A stretch of 37,373 bases of DNA from Aminobacter aganoensis (GCF_014206975.1 NZ_JACHOU010000030.1:1-37373); one strand, 5' to 3'. Shown: positions 7,163 through 16,385, counted from the first letter of the stretch. Translations and numbers: made by a program. The notes: a model not told the origin generated them from the letters alone.

Positions 7163-8334
7163 GCCGGTTCCTCCTTACGGTCCAGCAGGCGCATATAGGC
7201 CTTGGCCGACGTCTTCTCGACAGTGGCTCTGGGCAGATAGGGATAGATGTCGAGGTCCAGCTTTGGTGGCCTGCGTTCGGCCCGGCACAGGACGAGGTGC
7301 TTCACGGCGTCGAAGCTGATGGCGCCCAGATGCAGCGCCTGCTTCACGGCTGCGTGCAGATCGGCCAGATCGAAGCTTTCCATCAGGCGCAGCACCTGCA
7401 CATAGGCGCGCCGGCCCTGCTTGCCCATCCGTGCTTCCATGAGGCGGCGCAGTGTCGTGAACGCCTCCGGCAATTCCCAGCCCTGTAGCGGTGCCGCCTG
7501 GTCGAGCGCGTTGATCTTCTGCTCGATCAGCGGCAGGTAATGCAGTGGATCGAAGACAACCTCCTCGCGCTCATAGCTGCGCGGATGACGGGCAATGATC
7601 CCCCCGCCGCAGCCAATCACCACCTCGCCGACATAGCCACGGATCCAGACGTCCTGGTGGCCGTAGGCGACCGGGACGGAGTAGTCGTTGGTCCTGTAGC
7701 GCACCAGCGCCTGCGAAGTGACCCGACCGCTGGCATGGTCGCAAGCATCGAAGGGTGATGCCGGCAGTGGGCGCATCGCCACCAGATCGCGCAGCAAGCG
7801 TTCGCCGATCGTCTCGCTCTCGCCGCGCAGCCGGTCACCCTGGCGCTTGCGGCACTGCTCCTCGAGCCACAGATTGAACTCGTCCCACGATGCAAAGTGC
7901 GGAATCGGCACCATGAAGTTGCGGCGCACATAGCCGACCAGACCTTCGACGCTGCCCTTGTCATTGCCCTTGCCGGGGCGGCCGTAACGATCCCGGATCA
8001 GATAGTGGGACAGGAAGCCGCTGAACAGCGTTGCCCGCTTGCGCGTGCCGTCGGGCAGGATCTTCGCCACCAGGCAGCGGTCGTTGTCGTAGACAATCGA
8101 CTGCGGCACGGCGCCGAAGAAGGCGAACGCATGGATATGGCCGTCCACCCACGCTTCGGCCACCGCCGCAGGATAGGCGCGCACATAGCAGGCATCGCTG
8201 TGCGGCAGATCGAGCACGAAGAAGTGCGCCTTCTGCTCAACGCCGCCGATGACAACGACAGCCTCCCCGAAGTCGGCCTGTGCGTGCCCCGCCGGGTGCG
8301 CCAGCGGCACGAACATCTCCTGGCCGCGCAGATT
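7159..8334 (-). pseudogene. istA: IS21 transposase IstA, N-terminus missing
   Basis: About 390 residues of the DDE transposase remain. The catalytic core starts almost at once with GHAQADFGEA (first Asp), continues with SIVYDNDRC (second Asp) and GNDKGSVEGLVGYVRRNF (Glu), and ends in the normal C-terminal region. IstA proteins of this subgroup are about 500 residues, so the helix-turn-helix DNA-binding N-terminus (roughly 100-130 residues) is absent. Reading upstream, the frame meets a stop at 8383-8385 with no plausible start, and homology fades near 8334. A stray ATG at 8314-8316 could start a catalytic-core-only protein, but without the end-binding domain transposition is unlikely. Confidence 0.85.
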
Positions 8335-8760
8335 GTCGAAGCAGCGCGGCAGCGCTTTCCGAACCTTCTGCTTCCGAATGCGCTATACGAAGACGCACGC
8401 CTTGCGCGTGAGCCGTTCGATGCGATCATCCGCGATCGCTTCTATGCGCTGCTTGGATATCTTGATGCCTACATGCGCGGACGCGATGAGAGCGGCAACG
8501 AGGGCGGGGAGGCTCGGGAAATCCTGCGAGCCCATTTTCACGGCGAACGTGCGTTGTTCTCACCGGAGTCATCAACCAATCGGCGCGACTTTCAAAGCGA
8601 GATGACTTTCCCTGATCCCGAGGGCGGCGCTGACATCTTCGCGCATTTCCACGGTAAGATTAGCCACCGCTTCTTTCGCCTGCATTTTGATTGGCCGGTG
8701 CCGAGTACGGCGACCCGGCTCAAAGTTCTCTACATAGGCCCGAAGCTCACCAAATCCTGA
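8332..8760 (+). pseudogene. C-terminal fragment of an unidentified gene, cut by the IS21 element
   Basis: On the plus strand the frame from about 8332 to the stop at 8758-8760 reads as natural protein of about 142 residues, for example RQRFPNLLLPNALYEDARL near the start and the closing FFRLHFDWPVP...LKVLYIGPKLTKS. Upstream of 8332 the frame only gives the antisense of istA, so the 5' part is missing. I do not recognise the family. An alternating hydrophobic/aromatic end and the repeated AHFHG pieces suggest a globular, soluble domain. It is convergent with, and 52 bp from, the end of the defence-like operon and may have been an older part of the same island. Confidence 0.55.
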
Positions 8761-8812
8761 TGGCTGAAACGCTACCGCTGATTGGCAACGCGTACCTGAC
8801 CACAGGCCGACG

Positions 8813-9961
8813 TCACGAGGCCCTCTCGTAGAGCGAGAACCCCGTGGGGAGGGGTGAGGTCCCCCAATCCATCGCGATGGCCACACTGTGGCGACCGCGC
8901 GTCAGAGCGACATAGAACTTCGCCCGACTCTGGGGCTTTAGGTTCGTCGCGTGATCGGAAAGCCAGAGTCGCATCGGCTCGGTGGGCAGGATCACCACAT
9001 GGTCGAAGCCTCGGCCCTTCGACTCCCCAAAGTTCATGGCGGGCCACCGCTGATCTACGCCGAGGCTGGTGATCTTGTCACGCAGTTGCATCGGCCGGAC
9101 CGTCGCCAGGTAGTGGGCGTAGTCGGCCGTCCGGAGGATGAAGGCGCCATTCCACGCCGCCGATCCGGTCCTACACCGGACGCAGTCACAGGCCTGGCTG
9201 GCGGGCAGGACCGGAAACAGTCGCGACGACACCGTGCAGATGACTGCGCTGTTGCGGTGCGACCGGTTCAAGGTCGTCTCGTCGATGTCGACCGGCACCT
9301 TCTTAGGAAGCTCATTGCGCAGGAAGTCGACGATGCCACCATCGGCGTACTTCTGGTAGCGCCGTTCATGGTGCGTCAGGTAGGTCACCTGCCGCGGGTC
9401 GCCGACCATGAGCAGGCGAACGGAACTGCGGGCGAGCGCCGCCAGGATGTCGAGATCATAGCCGGCCAGATCCTGTACCTCGTCTACTAAGACGTGCGGG
9501 AAGATGCGGCTGATCCGGTCCATTACGGCACCGCCGCTCTTTTCGTTGCAGCGGATGGCGAGCTTGGGAAGCTTGTCGGAATAGACCCGACGGACTGGGT
9601 CGAAATAGTGCTTGTCGATTTCATTCTCGGCCCAGAAGACCGGCTGACCCTGGCGGGTCTTAAACTTCAGGCCCGACTGGGCCGAGACCAGCACCATTCC
9701 GGAGACCGGGAACTCGAATAGGCTACCCTGAAACGGCTTGACGCCATGGGTGATCAGGAAGCTGAACCATGTCATGATCACCACGTTCGCCGGCACATGG
9801 CCGACCAATTCGAAGAATTTCTGGCGGATCTCGGCTTCGTTCGACTCCGTGTAGGTCGTGATCAGGACCCGCTCGCCCTTGATCTTCACCGCCTCCTCGA
9901 CGAGGTAAGTGGTCTTGCCCGAGCCGGCTGCGGCGATGACGATCTTGTTCTCGCCGATCAC
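8813..9961 (-). CDS. UvrD/PcrA-like superfamily 1 helicase (GajB-like)
   Basis: A 382-residue SF1A helicase-type ATPase. Motif I AAAGSGKT (11-17), motif II VLVDEVQD (157-164), motif III MVGDPRQ (185-191), motif IV-like NRSHRN (232-237), motif V ESKGRGFDHVVI (313-324) and motif VI YVALTRGRHSVAIA (350-363) are all present, so it should bind ATP and DNA. It is shorter than Bacillus GajB (494 residues) and true UvrD (about 720), so the 1B/2B insertions are much reduced. It starts inside the end of the OLD nuclease gene (ATGA overlap, 9958-9961). In Gabija systems the OLD-family GajA and the UvrD-like GajB form a complex that restricts phage DNA. The pairing and order match, hence GajB-like. It is the last gene of the four-gene operon. 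Confidence 0.88.
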   Translation of the reverse strand: MIGENKIVIAAAGSGKTTYLVEEAVKIKGERVLITTYTESNEAEIRQKFFELVGHVPANVVIMTWFSFLITHGVKPFQGSLFEFPVSGMVLVSAQSGLKFKTRQGQPVFWAENEIDKHYFDPVRRVYSDKLPKLAIRCNEKSGGAVMDRISRIFPHVLVDEVQDLAGYDLDILAALARSSVRLLMVGDPRQVTYLTHHERRYQKYADGGIVDFLRNELPKKVPVDIDETTLNRSHRNSAVICTVSSRLFPVLPASQACDCVRCRTGSAAWNGAFILRTADYAHYLATVRPMQLRDKITSLGVDQRWPAMNFGESKGRGFDHVVILPTEPMRLWLSDHATNLKPQSRAKFYVALTRGRHSVAIAMDWGTSPLPTGFSLYERAS

Positions 9962-11592
9962 GGCGCGATGGCCTTTTGGATATAGTCAGGATAGGTGACC
10001 GCAGTCTTCGAATTGAAGATGGCCAGGGCGCTCTCGGTCTTGTTGGCCCGCATGTGGATGCGAAGCTCATCATCCGTCGTTGCCGATGTCCCGAGGATGG
10101 CATTCAGGGTCGCGCGATCGTTTGCCTTAAGGAGCTTCGGCTCCAGCGTATTGTAGTTGTAGGGCTTGTCCTTGACCATCAGGGGTCCAGTGTCCACGAC
10201 GGGATCAAAGCAGATCCTTACGGTGCTTGAGTCCTTGAAGGCAGCATATTTCTTCTCGACGACGGTGGTGTCGCCGTCATTGTCAGTAACTACGGCAACC
10301 GGGATCTTGAGGGCGTCAGCCAGTTCGAGGAAGCGCAGGAAGGCCGTGCCGACAGAGATGACGTCGATGCCGTCCTGGATGGGTAGGCGGCCCTCATTGG
10401 CATCCATATAGGCGCGCTGCACGACCAGCTCGTCGGAATCGCCCTCAACAAGTATTGCCTTGGCGGCGAGCGCCAAGCGCAGGGTGTCGTAACCCGCGAG
10501 TTTCTTGAAGAAGTCGCTGGCTTCCAGTTCCGAGATACGCGCTACCTCACCGCTACGCAGCACGATCAGGTGATCGAGGCCAAGCTTATTGGCTACGAAG
10601 CTGCTGTGCGTGGAAATGATGATCTGCTTTTGCCCGTGCTTCTCGGTAAGGTCGGCGATCAGTTCGTTCAGGCGCGTGTGCGACAAGTGGTTCTCCGGCT
10701 CCTCCAGCAGAACCGCCGTCGCCTCGGCGTTCTTCTTGGCGCTGAGAGCCAGCTTGGTCTTGATCACGCACTGTTCGCCCTTGCCAATATATTGGAAGGG
10801 GATGAGGTCGATATAGGTCATAAGGCTGTTTTCCCAGGCGGTCTGGGACGACAGATCGACCGAGATGCTGACCGCTTTCTGGCTGATCTTGGCAGCCTGG
10901 GTGATCCGCTCGTTGATTAGCTTGAGGTTTGGGTTTGCCACGAAAGCCTCCTTCAGCTTTCGGTGGGCTTGGGAAATGGACGCGCGCTCCTTCTCCTCTA
11001 GGACGTCGCGGATGATCCGGGAGACGTAGACGTCTGACCCGTTCTGCAGTCGGGTGCTTGAGGAATCGATCAGCGCGGATTTGATCGGGATATTGCGAGC
11101 GGTGACGCCCTTGCGCGCGAACGAACGCATGGTTGTGGTGTAGTACTCGACCGGGATGGAGGTGAGTTCGCCGGCTTTCACCAGCTCCTCATACGGTCCT
11201 TTATAATTCTCCTCGTCGAATTCGATCTTGTAGACCACGCCGCTGCGCTTGGCCCTCTCCGAGTTGCCATCGCCCTCTAGCTCCGCCAGTTCGTTTGAGG
11301 ACCCCGAAAAGAATAGCTCGATCGTGATCGCTGGCGGCGGGAGCGGTGATGCTGTGCCGAGGCTGTGTACGTACTTGTTCTGAGCGACCAAATTGAAGAG
11401 ATAGCTCGTCAGGTCATTCTTCAACGGGCGGCCGTGCAGCAGTCCCGTCAGCGCTAGGTGAATCGCCTCCAGGATCGTGGTCTTCCCGGACTCGTTGGCG
11501 CCAACGATCACGTTGAGGCCATCGTTCAACGCGAGTGTAAAAGTCCCCTCGTAACATTTGAAATTGGTGATCTTGACCTTCTCGATCTTCAT
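9958..11592 (-). CDS. OLD-family ATPase/TOPRIM endonuclease (GajA-like)
   Basis: A 544-residue overcoming-lysogeny-defect (OLD) protein: an ABC-type ATPase domain followed by a TOPRIM nuclease. Walker A is GANESGKT (31-38), Walker B is VLLEEPENHLS (294-304) and the switch His is in STHSS (327-331). The TOPRIM domain carries Glu383 in LVEGDSDE, Asp437 and Asp439 in TDNDGD, plus the downstream NTLEPKL and RANKTESAL motifs typical of this class. Metal-binding residues are complete. The size is close to GajA (578 residues). It is followed by a UvrD-like helicase with a 4-bp overlap, defining a class 2 OLD/Gabija pair. It is preceded at 42 bp by a YhaN-like ATPase, which is not part of standard Gabija. 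Predicted role: sequence- or nucleotide-sensing DNA cleavage during phage attack. Confidence 0.9.
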   Translation of the reverse strand: MKIEKVKITNFKCYEGTFTLALNDGLNVIVGANESGKTTILEAIHLALTGLLHGRPLKNDLTSYLFNLVAQNKYVHSLGTASPLPPPAITIELFFSGSSNELAELEGDGNSERAKRSGVVYKIEFDEENYKGPYEELVKAGELTSIPVEYYTTTMRSFARKGVTARNIPIKSALIDSSSTRLQNGSDVYVSRIIRDVLEEKERASISQAHRKLKEAFVANPNLKLINERITQAAKISQKAVSISVDLSSQTAWENSLMTYIDLIPFQYIGKGEQCVIKTKLALSAKKNAEATAVLLEEPENHLSHTRLNELIADLTEKHGQKQIIISTHSSFVANKLGLDHLIVLRSGEVARISELEASDFFKKLAGYDTLRLALAAKAILVEGDSDELVVQRAYMDANEGRLPIQDGIDVISVGTAFLRFLELADALKIPVAVVTDNDGDTTVVEKKYAAFKDSSTVRICFDPVVDTGPLMVKDKPYNYNTLEPKLLKANDRATLNAILGTSATTDDELRIHMRANKTESALAIFNSKTAVTYPDYIQKAIAP

Positions 11593-11634
11593 ACCTTTGC
11601 CCCAAGAAGTCGCCCGAAGCTTAAAAAATATCGA

Positions 11635-14600
11635 CTATCCGATCTCGTGAATTTTCACCGTCGGCACAACCTGTGCGGCAATCTCGCACAGGTGCCGATG
11701 GTGTGTGAGGTAGACCGCCTGTCCGACCTGAGCCATCTGCCCGAATAGCCGGAACACCTCCTCCGAGCGGGGCTCGTCGAATGTTTCCATGATGTCGTCG
11801 GCAATAAAGGGAACCGAAGGACGCGCCGTCGCGAACTCTTCGTAGCCGGCTAGGCGCAACGCCAGATAGAGCTGGAACTGCGTGCCCTTGGACATCTCGA
11901 CCGCAAGCTTGGAGCCGCCATGCCGCGATAGGCCGATCAGCGCTTCGCGGTCCTTGTCGGGTCGCGTGGCAAGACCGGTGTACTCATCGCGTGTGATTAG
12001 CCGGAACGCTTCGGACGCCCGGTTCATCATTGCGCTGCGGTGCTTGTCGCGATAGGCGCGAATGCCGTGCTCGGCGACCAGGCTTCCGCTCCTGAGGCGA
12101 AGATAGTGCAGCGCCAGATCTTCGATTTCCAGAAGCAAGGTGCGCCGTTTCGCCTCGAGGCGGGCAGCAGCATCATCGCCGCCGATGGCGGTCAGACGAT
12201 CTGTTGCACGTGCCTTGTCGGCGAACAGGTTCTTTGATCGGCCGTCGAGATCTTCAAGCCGCGTGATGAGCTCTGCCTGCTCCCGCTGCAGCTCCGCCAA
12301 GTCGACGTCTGCTAGGCTGGCCATGGCAGCCTCCAGCGATGGCATCTGCATCTCACCGACGATCTGCCGTGTGAGCTTGCTTTGCTGCTCGACCAGTTCA
12401 TCCCTTTTGCGGCAGCGTTCGAGAGCTTGTCGAACATCCGCAAGCGCTTCGACCTGGAAGAATTCGGTCAGTTCCCTTTTGCGCGCAGCATGGACCGCGA
12501 TCTCAACGTCCAGCCGCTCGCGTTCGGTCGCGAGGTCGACAAGAGTCTGATCCCGTTCCAGCCGTTTCGCCTTGACCTGTTTGGCTTCCTGGTTCTGCCT
12601 GAGCAGGCTCTTGGCGGCGTCAACGGGATTGCTGCCGTCGAACGTATCGCCGAGTGCGTCATGCAGCTGGGTGACCAACGCGATGAAGGACTTTCGATCC
12701 GTCTCCATGGCGTCTATGCGATGACGCAGATCATCCTTCTCGCGCAAAGCTTCGGGGAGGCCGGCCATTGCGTCGAGAAGTTCCCGGACAGCGCTAACAC
12801 TGCCTTCCCCGTTGAACCAGGTTCCTGCGAGGGCGCTCTCCCATTTCTTCTGCCACTCTTCTGATGCAGTGATGGCTTCGTTGAGCTCCGCTTTCCGTCG
12901 AAGCTCGGCCGCGTCCAATTCACCGACGCGTTTTTGGGCGTCCTGCCGTTTGGCCTGCATTGCATTATGGTCCGCGAGGATGGTGTCGGCAGCCTGCATC
13001 AGAGCTGCTACATCCAGACCATCGTCATCGATCCCGGCGCTGATCAGGATCGCGGCGAGCGTACCCTGCTCCTTTGCGAGCACAGTCCTGGCATCTTCAG
13101 CGTCACTCAAAGCATGGCGCAGATCATCCCACGCGGTCAGCGCCAAAGTGCGGATTTCAGCCCATCGGCCGATTCTTGTCAGCCATGACGCAACGGACGC
13201 ATCGTCATCCAGATCGATTTCCGCTGGTGTTTCGGATCTGATCTCGCGTCGCAATGTCTGCAACTCGTCATCGATATCCCTCAGTAACTGGCGTTGCCGG
13301 TCTACGCTTACCCTGTTTACCGCCAACGCGGCAGTCAGGGAGCGCAACTGCTCGAGTTCCCTGGCGCTGTTCAGACGTGCGGCCGCGGCCGCATCGGTCG
13401 CCCGCATGCGGGCCTCGAAACGATCGGCCGTTTCCCGGTCGAGCACCGACAGATGCTGCGCCCAAGCGTCGTCCCGGTCCAGAAGGGCAGCCTTCACCTC
13501 CTCATCATCCATGATGTCGATCGCGTCGCGGAGTGCAGTCAGCTGTGCGGCGTCTTCCTCCTGATTCGTCAAGAGCTCTCGTTCCCGCTCGACGATCTGC
13601 GAGCGACGCTTCTCCAATTCGCTATGAGTGGACTTCCAGGATTCGAGACGCTTGGTTCCGGGCGGAGATATACGCCGGAGAGCATCACCGTCACCGGCCC
13701 ATGGGTGCAGTTCAGCCGCGGCATCATCGAGGGCTCGGCGTTTGGCGGGGACAGCCTGCTCGGCAAGGCGAGTTTCGGCAACAAGATTGCCGTCGCGCAA
13801 GCGGCGCAGAACTGACTGAAGCTGTGCCACCTTGCCAGCATCGAGGGCGGCACCCTGGCCATCGAGAGCCTGGCGGTCGCGCTGTTCCTTCTCAACAGCC
13901 TGCCGGGCCGTCTCATGCTCCTTTTCGGCAGATTGCCGTGCGACGTCGACGCCGGACTTCGCGCTGATCAGATCTCGCAGCGTTCCGATCGTCGCCGCCG
14001 GTATCAGCAGTGATTTCGGATCCTCGACATCTGTCTGACCGATTGCTGCCAGGATAAGATCGACCTTGCGGTTCGATTCAGACAACGCCTGCTTTCGCTT
14101 CGGCAGATCTTCCTGCGCGGTCGCATAGCGTGCGGCTGCGTCCGACAGCTGATCGAGCTGATCCGCCATCTCAAGCAGACTGTTTTCGACCACGAGCCCT
14201 TCCAGCTCCTCCCGGACCTTCTGCTCGCGCTGCGTGATGCCGGTCAGCTCGGTTTGAAGCCGCGTTTCTTCGACAATCAGATCAGTAAGTGCTGACGCCC
14301 ACTCGGCAGGCGGATGCGGCAGGTCCGCGTATTGGGAAAGCTGCTCTTCTCCCCGACGGTATTCGGCCGCCAGGGGGTGAGCACGCAGGACGCGAGCAAT
14401 CTCGTCGTGGCGGGCCTTTGCCGTACCGATCTCCTTCATGGCGGCGTCATAGGCCGCTTCAGCCTGCTCGAGCGCTGTCATCAGCGTCCTGTAAGCCGAG
14501 GCCTGGACGTCGATGTCATCGCGCTGCGATTTGAGTTCCGCGATCTGGCGTTTCAGGCCGGCGATCTTCGTCGAGCTGGCGCGCTTACGGAAAATGTCAT

Positions 14601-15114
14601 CGGCTTCAGTGATTGCGGCCTCAAGTATGGAACTGATGCCGGCGATGCCCGCACTCGCCGAGAACAGCAACTCCCCAAGATCGCCCTTGCTTTCCAGAAT
14701 GGCGTTGCCGCCATCTTCCAGCGTCTGATCGTCGAGCGAGAACATCATGCGATAGGCGTCACGCGTTAGCCCGGCGAGCGGGGCGCTCAGAATCGCCTCG
14801 TTCACCGGCTGCCCATGCGCGTCTAGTAGCGAGTTGCTGCGCTGCTTGACGCGCTTGAATTCATGCGCCTGCCCATCGAACTCGAGACAGGCGCCGATCT
14901 CCATCGCCTTGCCTTGGTGTAGGAAGCCGTAGCGCGTGCGCTCTTCTATGCCGAAGAGAAGATCGAGATAGCCAGAAAGGGCGGTCGATTTGCCTGCTTC
15001 GTTCAAGCCGTAGATGACGTGCAGGTCCGGCGTGCCGGCAAGGTGTTCTCCGAAGTCGACCGAGTAGTCAGTGAACTTGCCGTAGCGGGTGAGATCGAGC
15101 CGGCGCAGGCGCAT
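11635..15114 (-). CDS. YhaN-like Rad50/SbcC-type coiled-coil ATPase
   Basis: An 1159-residue SMC-like ATPase. The N-terminal half-site opens with MRLRRLDLTRYGKF and Walker A GLNEAGKST (36-44). Long Glu/Arg/Ala-rich coiled-coil segments run from about residue 160 to 1000. The C-terminal half-site has a signature-like SKGTQFQLYLALRLA and Walker B VPFIADDIMETFDE (1101-1114), followed by the H-loop YLTHHRHL. The layout matches B. subtilis YhaN, the partner of the YhaO nuclease, a SbcCD/Mre11-Rad50 relative; YhaN is shorter (about 960). No zinc-hook CxxC is obvious in the middle, as expected for YhaN rather than Rad50. The ATG overlaps the yhaO stop by one base (TGATG). Likely role: ATP-gated scanning or clamping of DNA ends for the nuclease. 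Confidence 0.9.
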   Translation of the reverse strand: MRLRRLDLTRYGKFTDYSVDFGEHLAGTPDLHVIYGLNEAGKSTALSGYLDLLFGIEERTRYGFLHQGKAMEIGACLEFDGQAHEFKRVKQRSNSLLDAHGQPVNEAILSAPLAGLTRDAYRMMFSLDDQTLEDGGNAILESKGDLGELLFSASAGIAGISSILEAAITEADDIFRKRASSTKIAGLKRQIAELKSQRDDIDVQASAYRTLMTALEQAEAAYDAAMKEIGTAKARHDEIARVLRAHPLAAEYRRGEEQLSQYADLPHPPAEWASALTDLIVEETRLQTELTGITQREQKVREELEGLVVENSLLEMADQLDQLSDAAARYATAQEDLPKRKQALSESNRKVDLILAAIGQTDVEDPKSLLIPAATIGTLRDLISAKSGVDVARQSAEKEHETARQAVEKEQRDRQALDGQGAALDAGKVAQLQSVLRRLRDGNLVAETRLAEQAVPAKRRALDDAAAELHPWAGDGDALRRISPPGTKRLESWKSTHSELEKRRSQIVERERELLTNQEEDAAQLTALRDAIDIMDDEEVKAALLDRDDAWAQHLSVLDRETADRFEARMRATDAAAAARLNSARELEQLRSLTAALAVNRVSVDRQRQLLRDIDDELQTLRREIRSETPAEIDLDDDASVASWLTRIGRWAEIRTLALTAWDDLRHALSDAEDARTVLAKEQGTLAAILISAGIDDDGLDVAALMQAADTILADHNAMQAKRQDAQKRVGELDAAELRRKAELNEAITASEEWQKKWESALAGTWFNGEGSVSAVRELLDAMAGLPEALREKDDLRHRIDAMETDRKSFIALVTQLHDALGDTFDGSNPVDAAKSLLRQNQEAKQVKAKRLERDQTLVDLATERERLDVEIAVHAARKRELTEFFQVEALADVRQALERCRKRDELVEQQSKLTRQIVGEMQMPSLEAAMASLADVDLAELQREQAELITRLEDLDGRSKNLFADKARATDRLTAIGGDDAAARLEAKRRTLLLEIEDLALHYLRLRSGSLVAEHGIRAYRDKHRSAMMNRASEAFRLITRDEYTGLATRPDKDREALIGLSRHGGSKLAVEMSKGTQFQLYLALRLAGYEEFATARPSVPFIADDIMETFDEPRSEEVFRLFGQMAQVGQAVYLTHHRHLCEIAAQVVPTVKIHEIG

Positions 15115-16385
15115 CAGCTGATCTCCGACGCTGCCGGCTTCAGCCGGGCCAGCATGTCCTCGCTGCCTTCCGTCAGCAGGTGGTCGATCAGGGCTTCGAA
15201 CGCGGCTTCGTCATCGCCGCTGAAGCCGCGCGCCTCCGGGGGCAAATCATCGCGCAGTTCCTTAACCAGATCACGCACGGCCTCACGAACACCATGCTGG
15301 TGAATGATGTCGCTGCGCATCAGCTCGCCGAGTTCCAGGACCGGGTCAGCGGTCGCACCGTCGGTGGGAGTGTTGACCGGCGCTGTGGTGGCGATTTCGA
15401 TTTTCTCGATCCACGTCTTGCCGAGCCCCTCGGCTCGCTGTTCGGTTTCCGCCAAGAGTAGATCACGGTCACGTCTAAGCTGCCACGACAGAGACGTCGT
15501 ACCCGTCAGCCGAAGGCGGCCGACGAGATGGGGCGAGCGCATCCGGTCGCGGACGACACCAAGGCCTTGTTCGATGAGTTCGGCCGCATCTCGCCAGGTT
15601 GTCGCGGATGAAAGGTCGACAGGAATCCGTTCGAACTGCGCAATGCTCGTCGCACGTTCTTCTACGGTGAGGCTGCGATCGTCATTGACCGTGACGAGCG
15701 TGACGGTCTTCTCGCCGGTTTCGTTGATGTCGCGGCCCTGCGGCATGCCCGGCATGATCACCATGCGGTCGCCGGCATGCTGCGCGCGGACGTGGACATG
15801 GCCCAGAGCCCAGTAATCGAAGCCCCAGCCATGAAGGTCTGACGCCTTGCAAGGCGCATAGAGATCGTGGCCGGGCGCGCCGGCGAGACTCGTATGCATA
15901 ATGCCGATATTGATCGCGTCCGGGGTAGGGCGGTGATATTTCTCGAGGAGGCTTTCCGGTGCTTGCGGCTTGGCAAAGCTCAGGCCATGGATGGAAAGGT
16001 CGAGGTCGCCTCTGGCGAGGTTAATAGCGTCGGCGCGCCCGCCAAACCTCGTGACCGAAGGGGGGAGGATCAACTCCTGAGTGATCCTCGACATGGCATC
16101 GTGATTGCCGCGAATGATGAACGTTGCGATGCTTGCTTCATGAAGCCGTTGCATCTGGCTTGCCAGAAAGCGGGCGGTTTTCATCGACGTCTGATCGCCA
16201 TCGTACAGATCGCCAGCGATAATCAGTGCATCGACCTGTTCGTCGATGCAGAGGTCCACGATGGCGATAAGGGCTTGGCGCGTTGCGTCGCCAATCAGCT
16301 CAGCGAGATCACCATTGCGCATCGCCAGCGAGCGCAGTGGGGAATCCAAGTGAAGGTCGGCCGTGTGAACAAATCGAAATGCCAT
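15114..16385 (-). CDS. YhaO/SbcD-like calcineurin-type DNA nuclease
   Basis: A 423-residue metallophosphoesterase of the Mre11/SbcD/YhaO group. All motifs are present: HTADLHLDSP (Asp-x-His), AGDLYDGDQ, RGNHDAMS, MHTS and GHVHVR. A two-metal nuclease active site is therefore intact. The N-terminal FRFVHTADLHLDSPLRSL is typical of YhaO. The C-terminal part after about residue 270 is the ATPase-binding or capping region. I chose the ATG at 16385 because it puts the beta strand directly at the start, as in relatives; an in-frame ATG at 16424 would add 13 unrelated residues, and neither has a good ribosome site. It is the first gene of a four-gene minus-strand operon (yhaO-yhaN-gajA-gajB order). 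With YhaN it should process double-strand DNA ends or invading linear DNA. Confidence 0.9.
   Translation of the reverse strand: MAFRFVHTADLHLDSPLRSLAMRNGDLAELIGDATRQALIAIVDLCIDEQVDALIIAGDLYDGDQTSMKTARFLASQMQRLHEASIATFIIRGNHDAMSRITQELILPPSVTRFGGRADAINLARGDLDLSIHGLSFAKPQAPESLLEKYHRPTPDAINIGIMHTSLAGAPGHDLYAPCKASDLHGWGFDYWALGHVHVRAQHAGDRMVIMPGMPQGRDINETGEKTVTLVTVNDDRSLTVEERATSIAQFERIPVDLSSATTWRDAAELIEQGLGVVRDRMRSPHLVGRLRLTGTTSLSWQLRRDRDLLLAETEQRAEGLGKTWIEKIEIATTAPVNTPTDGATADPVLELGELMRSDIIHQHGVREAVRDLVKELRDDLPPEARGFSGDDEAAFEALIDHLLTEGSEDMLARLKPAASEIS

Larger units (their letters stand above)
6204..8331 (-). mobile_element. IS21-family insertion sequence, right part deleted
   Basis: The left tip is marked by two copies of an IS21-type multiple terminal repeat: TTAATTGTAAGAATGCG from 6204 and TTAATTGTGAGAATCG from 6243. 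They are followed by istB and istA on the minus strand, overlapping by ATGA. At the other side istA similarity stops around 8317-8334, and the next sequence reads as a different gene on the plus strand, so the istA 5' end and the right terminal repeats are missing. No target duplication can be assigned. A related end occurs at 37292-37346 in the same orientation. Confidence 0.85.

Noticed and set aside
6395-8331. Plus-strand frames opposite istB and istA
   Set aside because: Both minus-strand genes have full IS21 motifs; the plus-strand frames are mirror images. Only the part after about 8332 reads as real protein.
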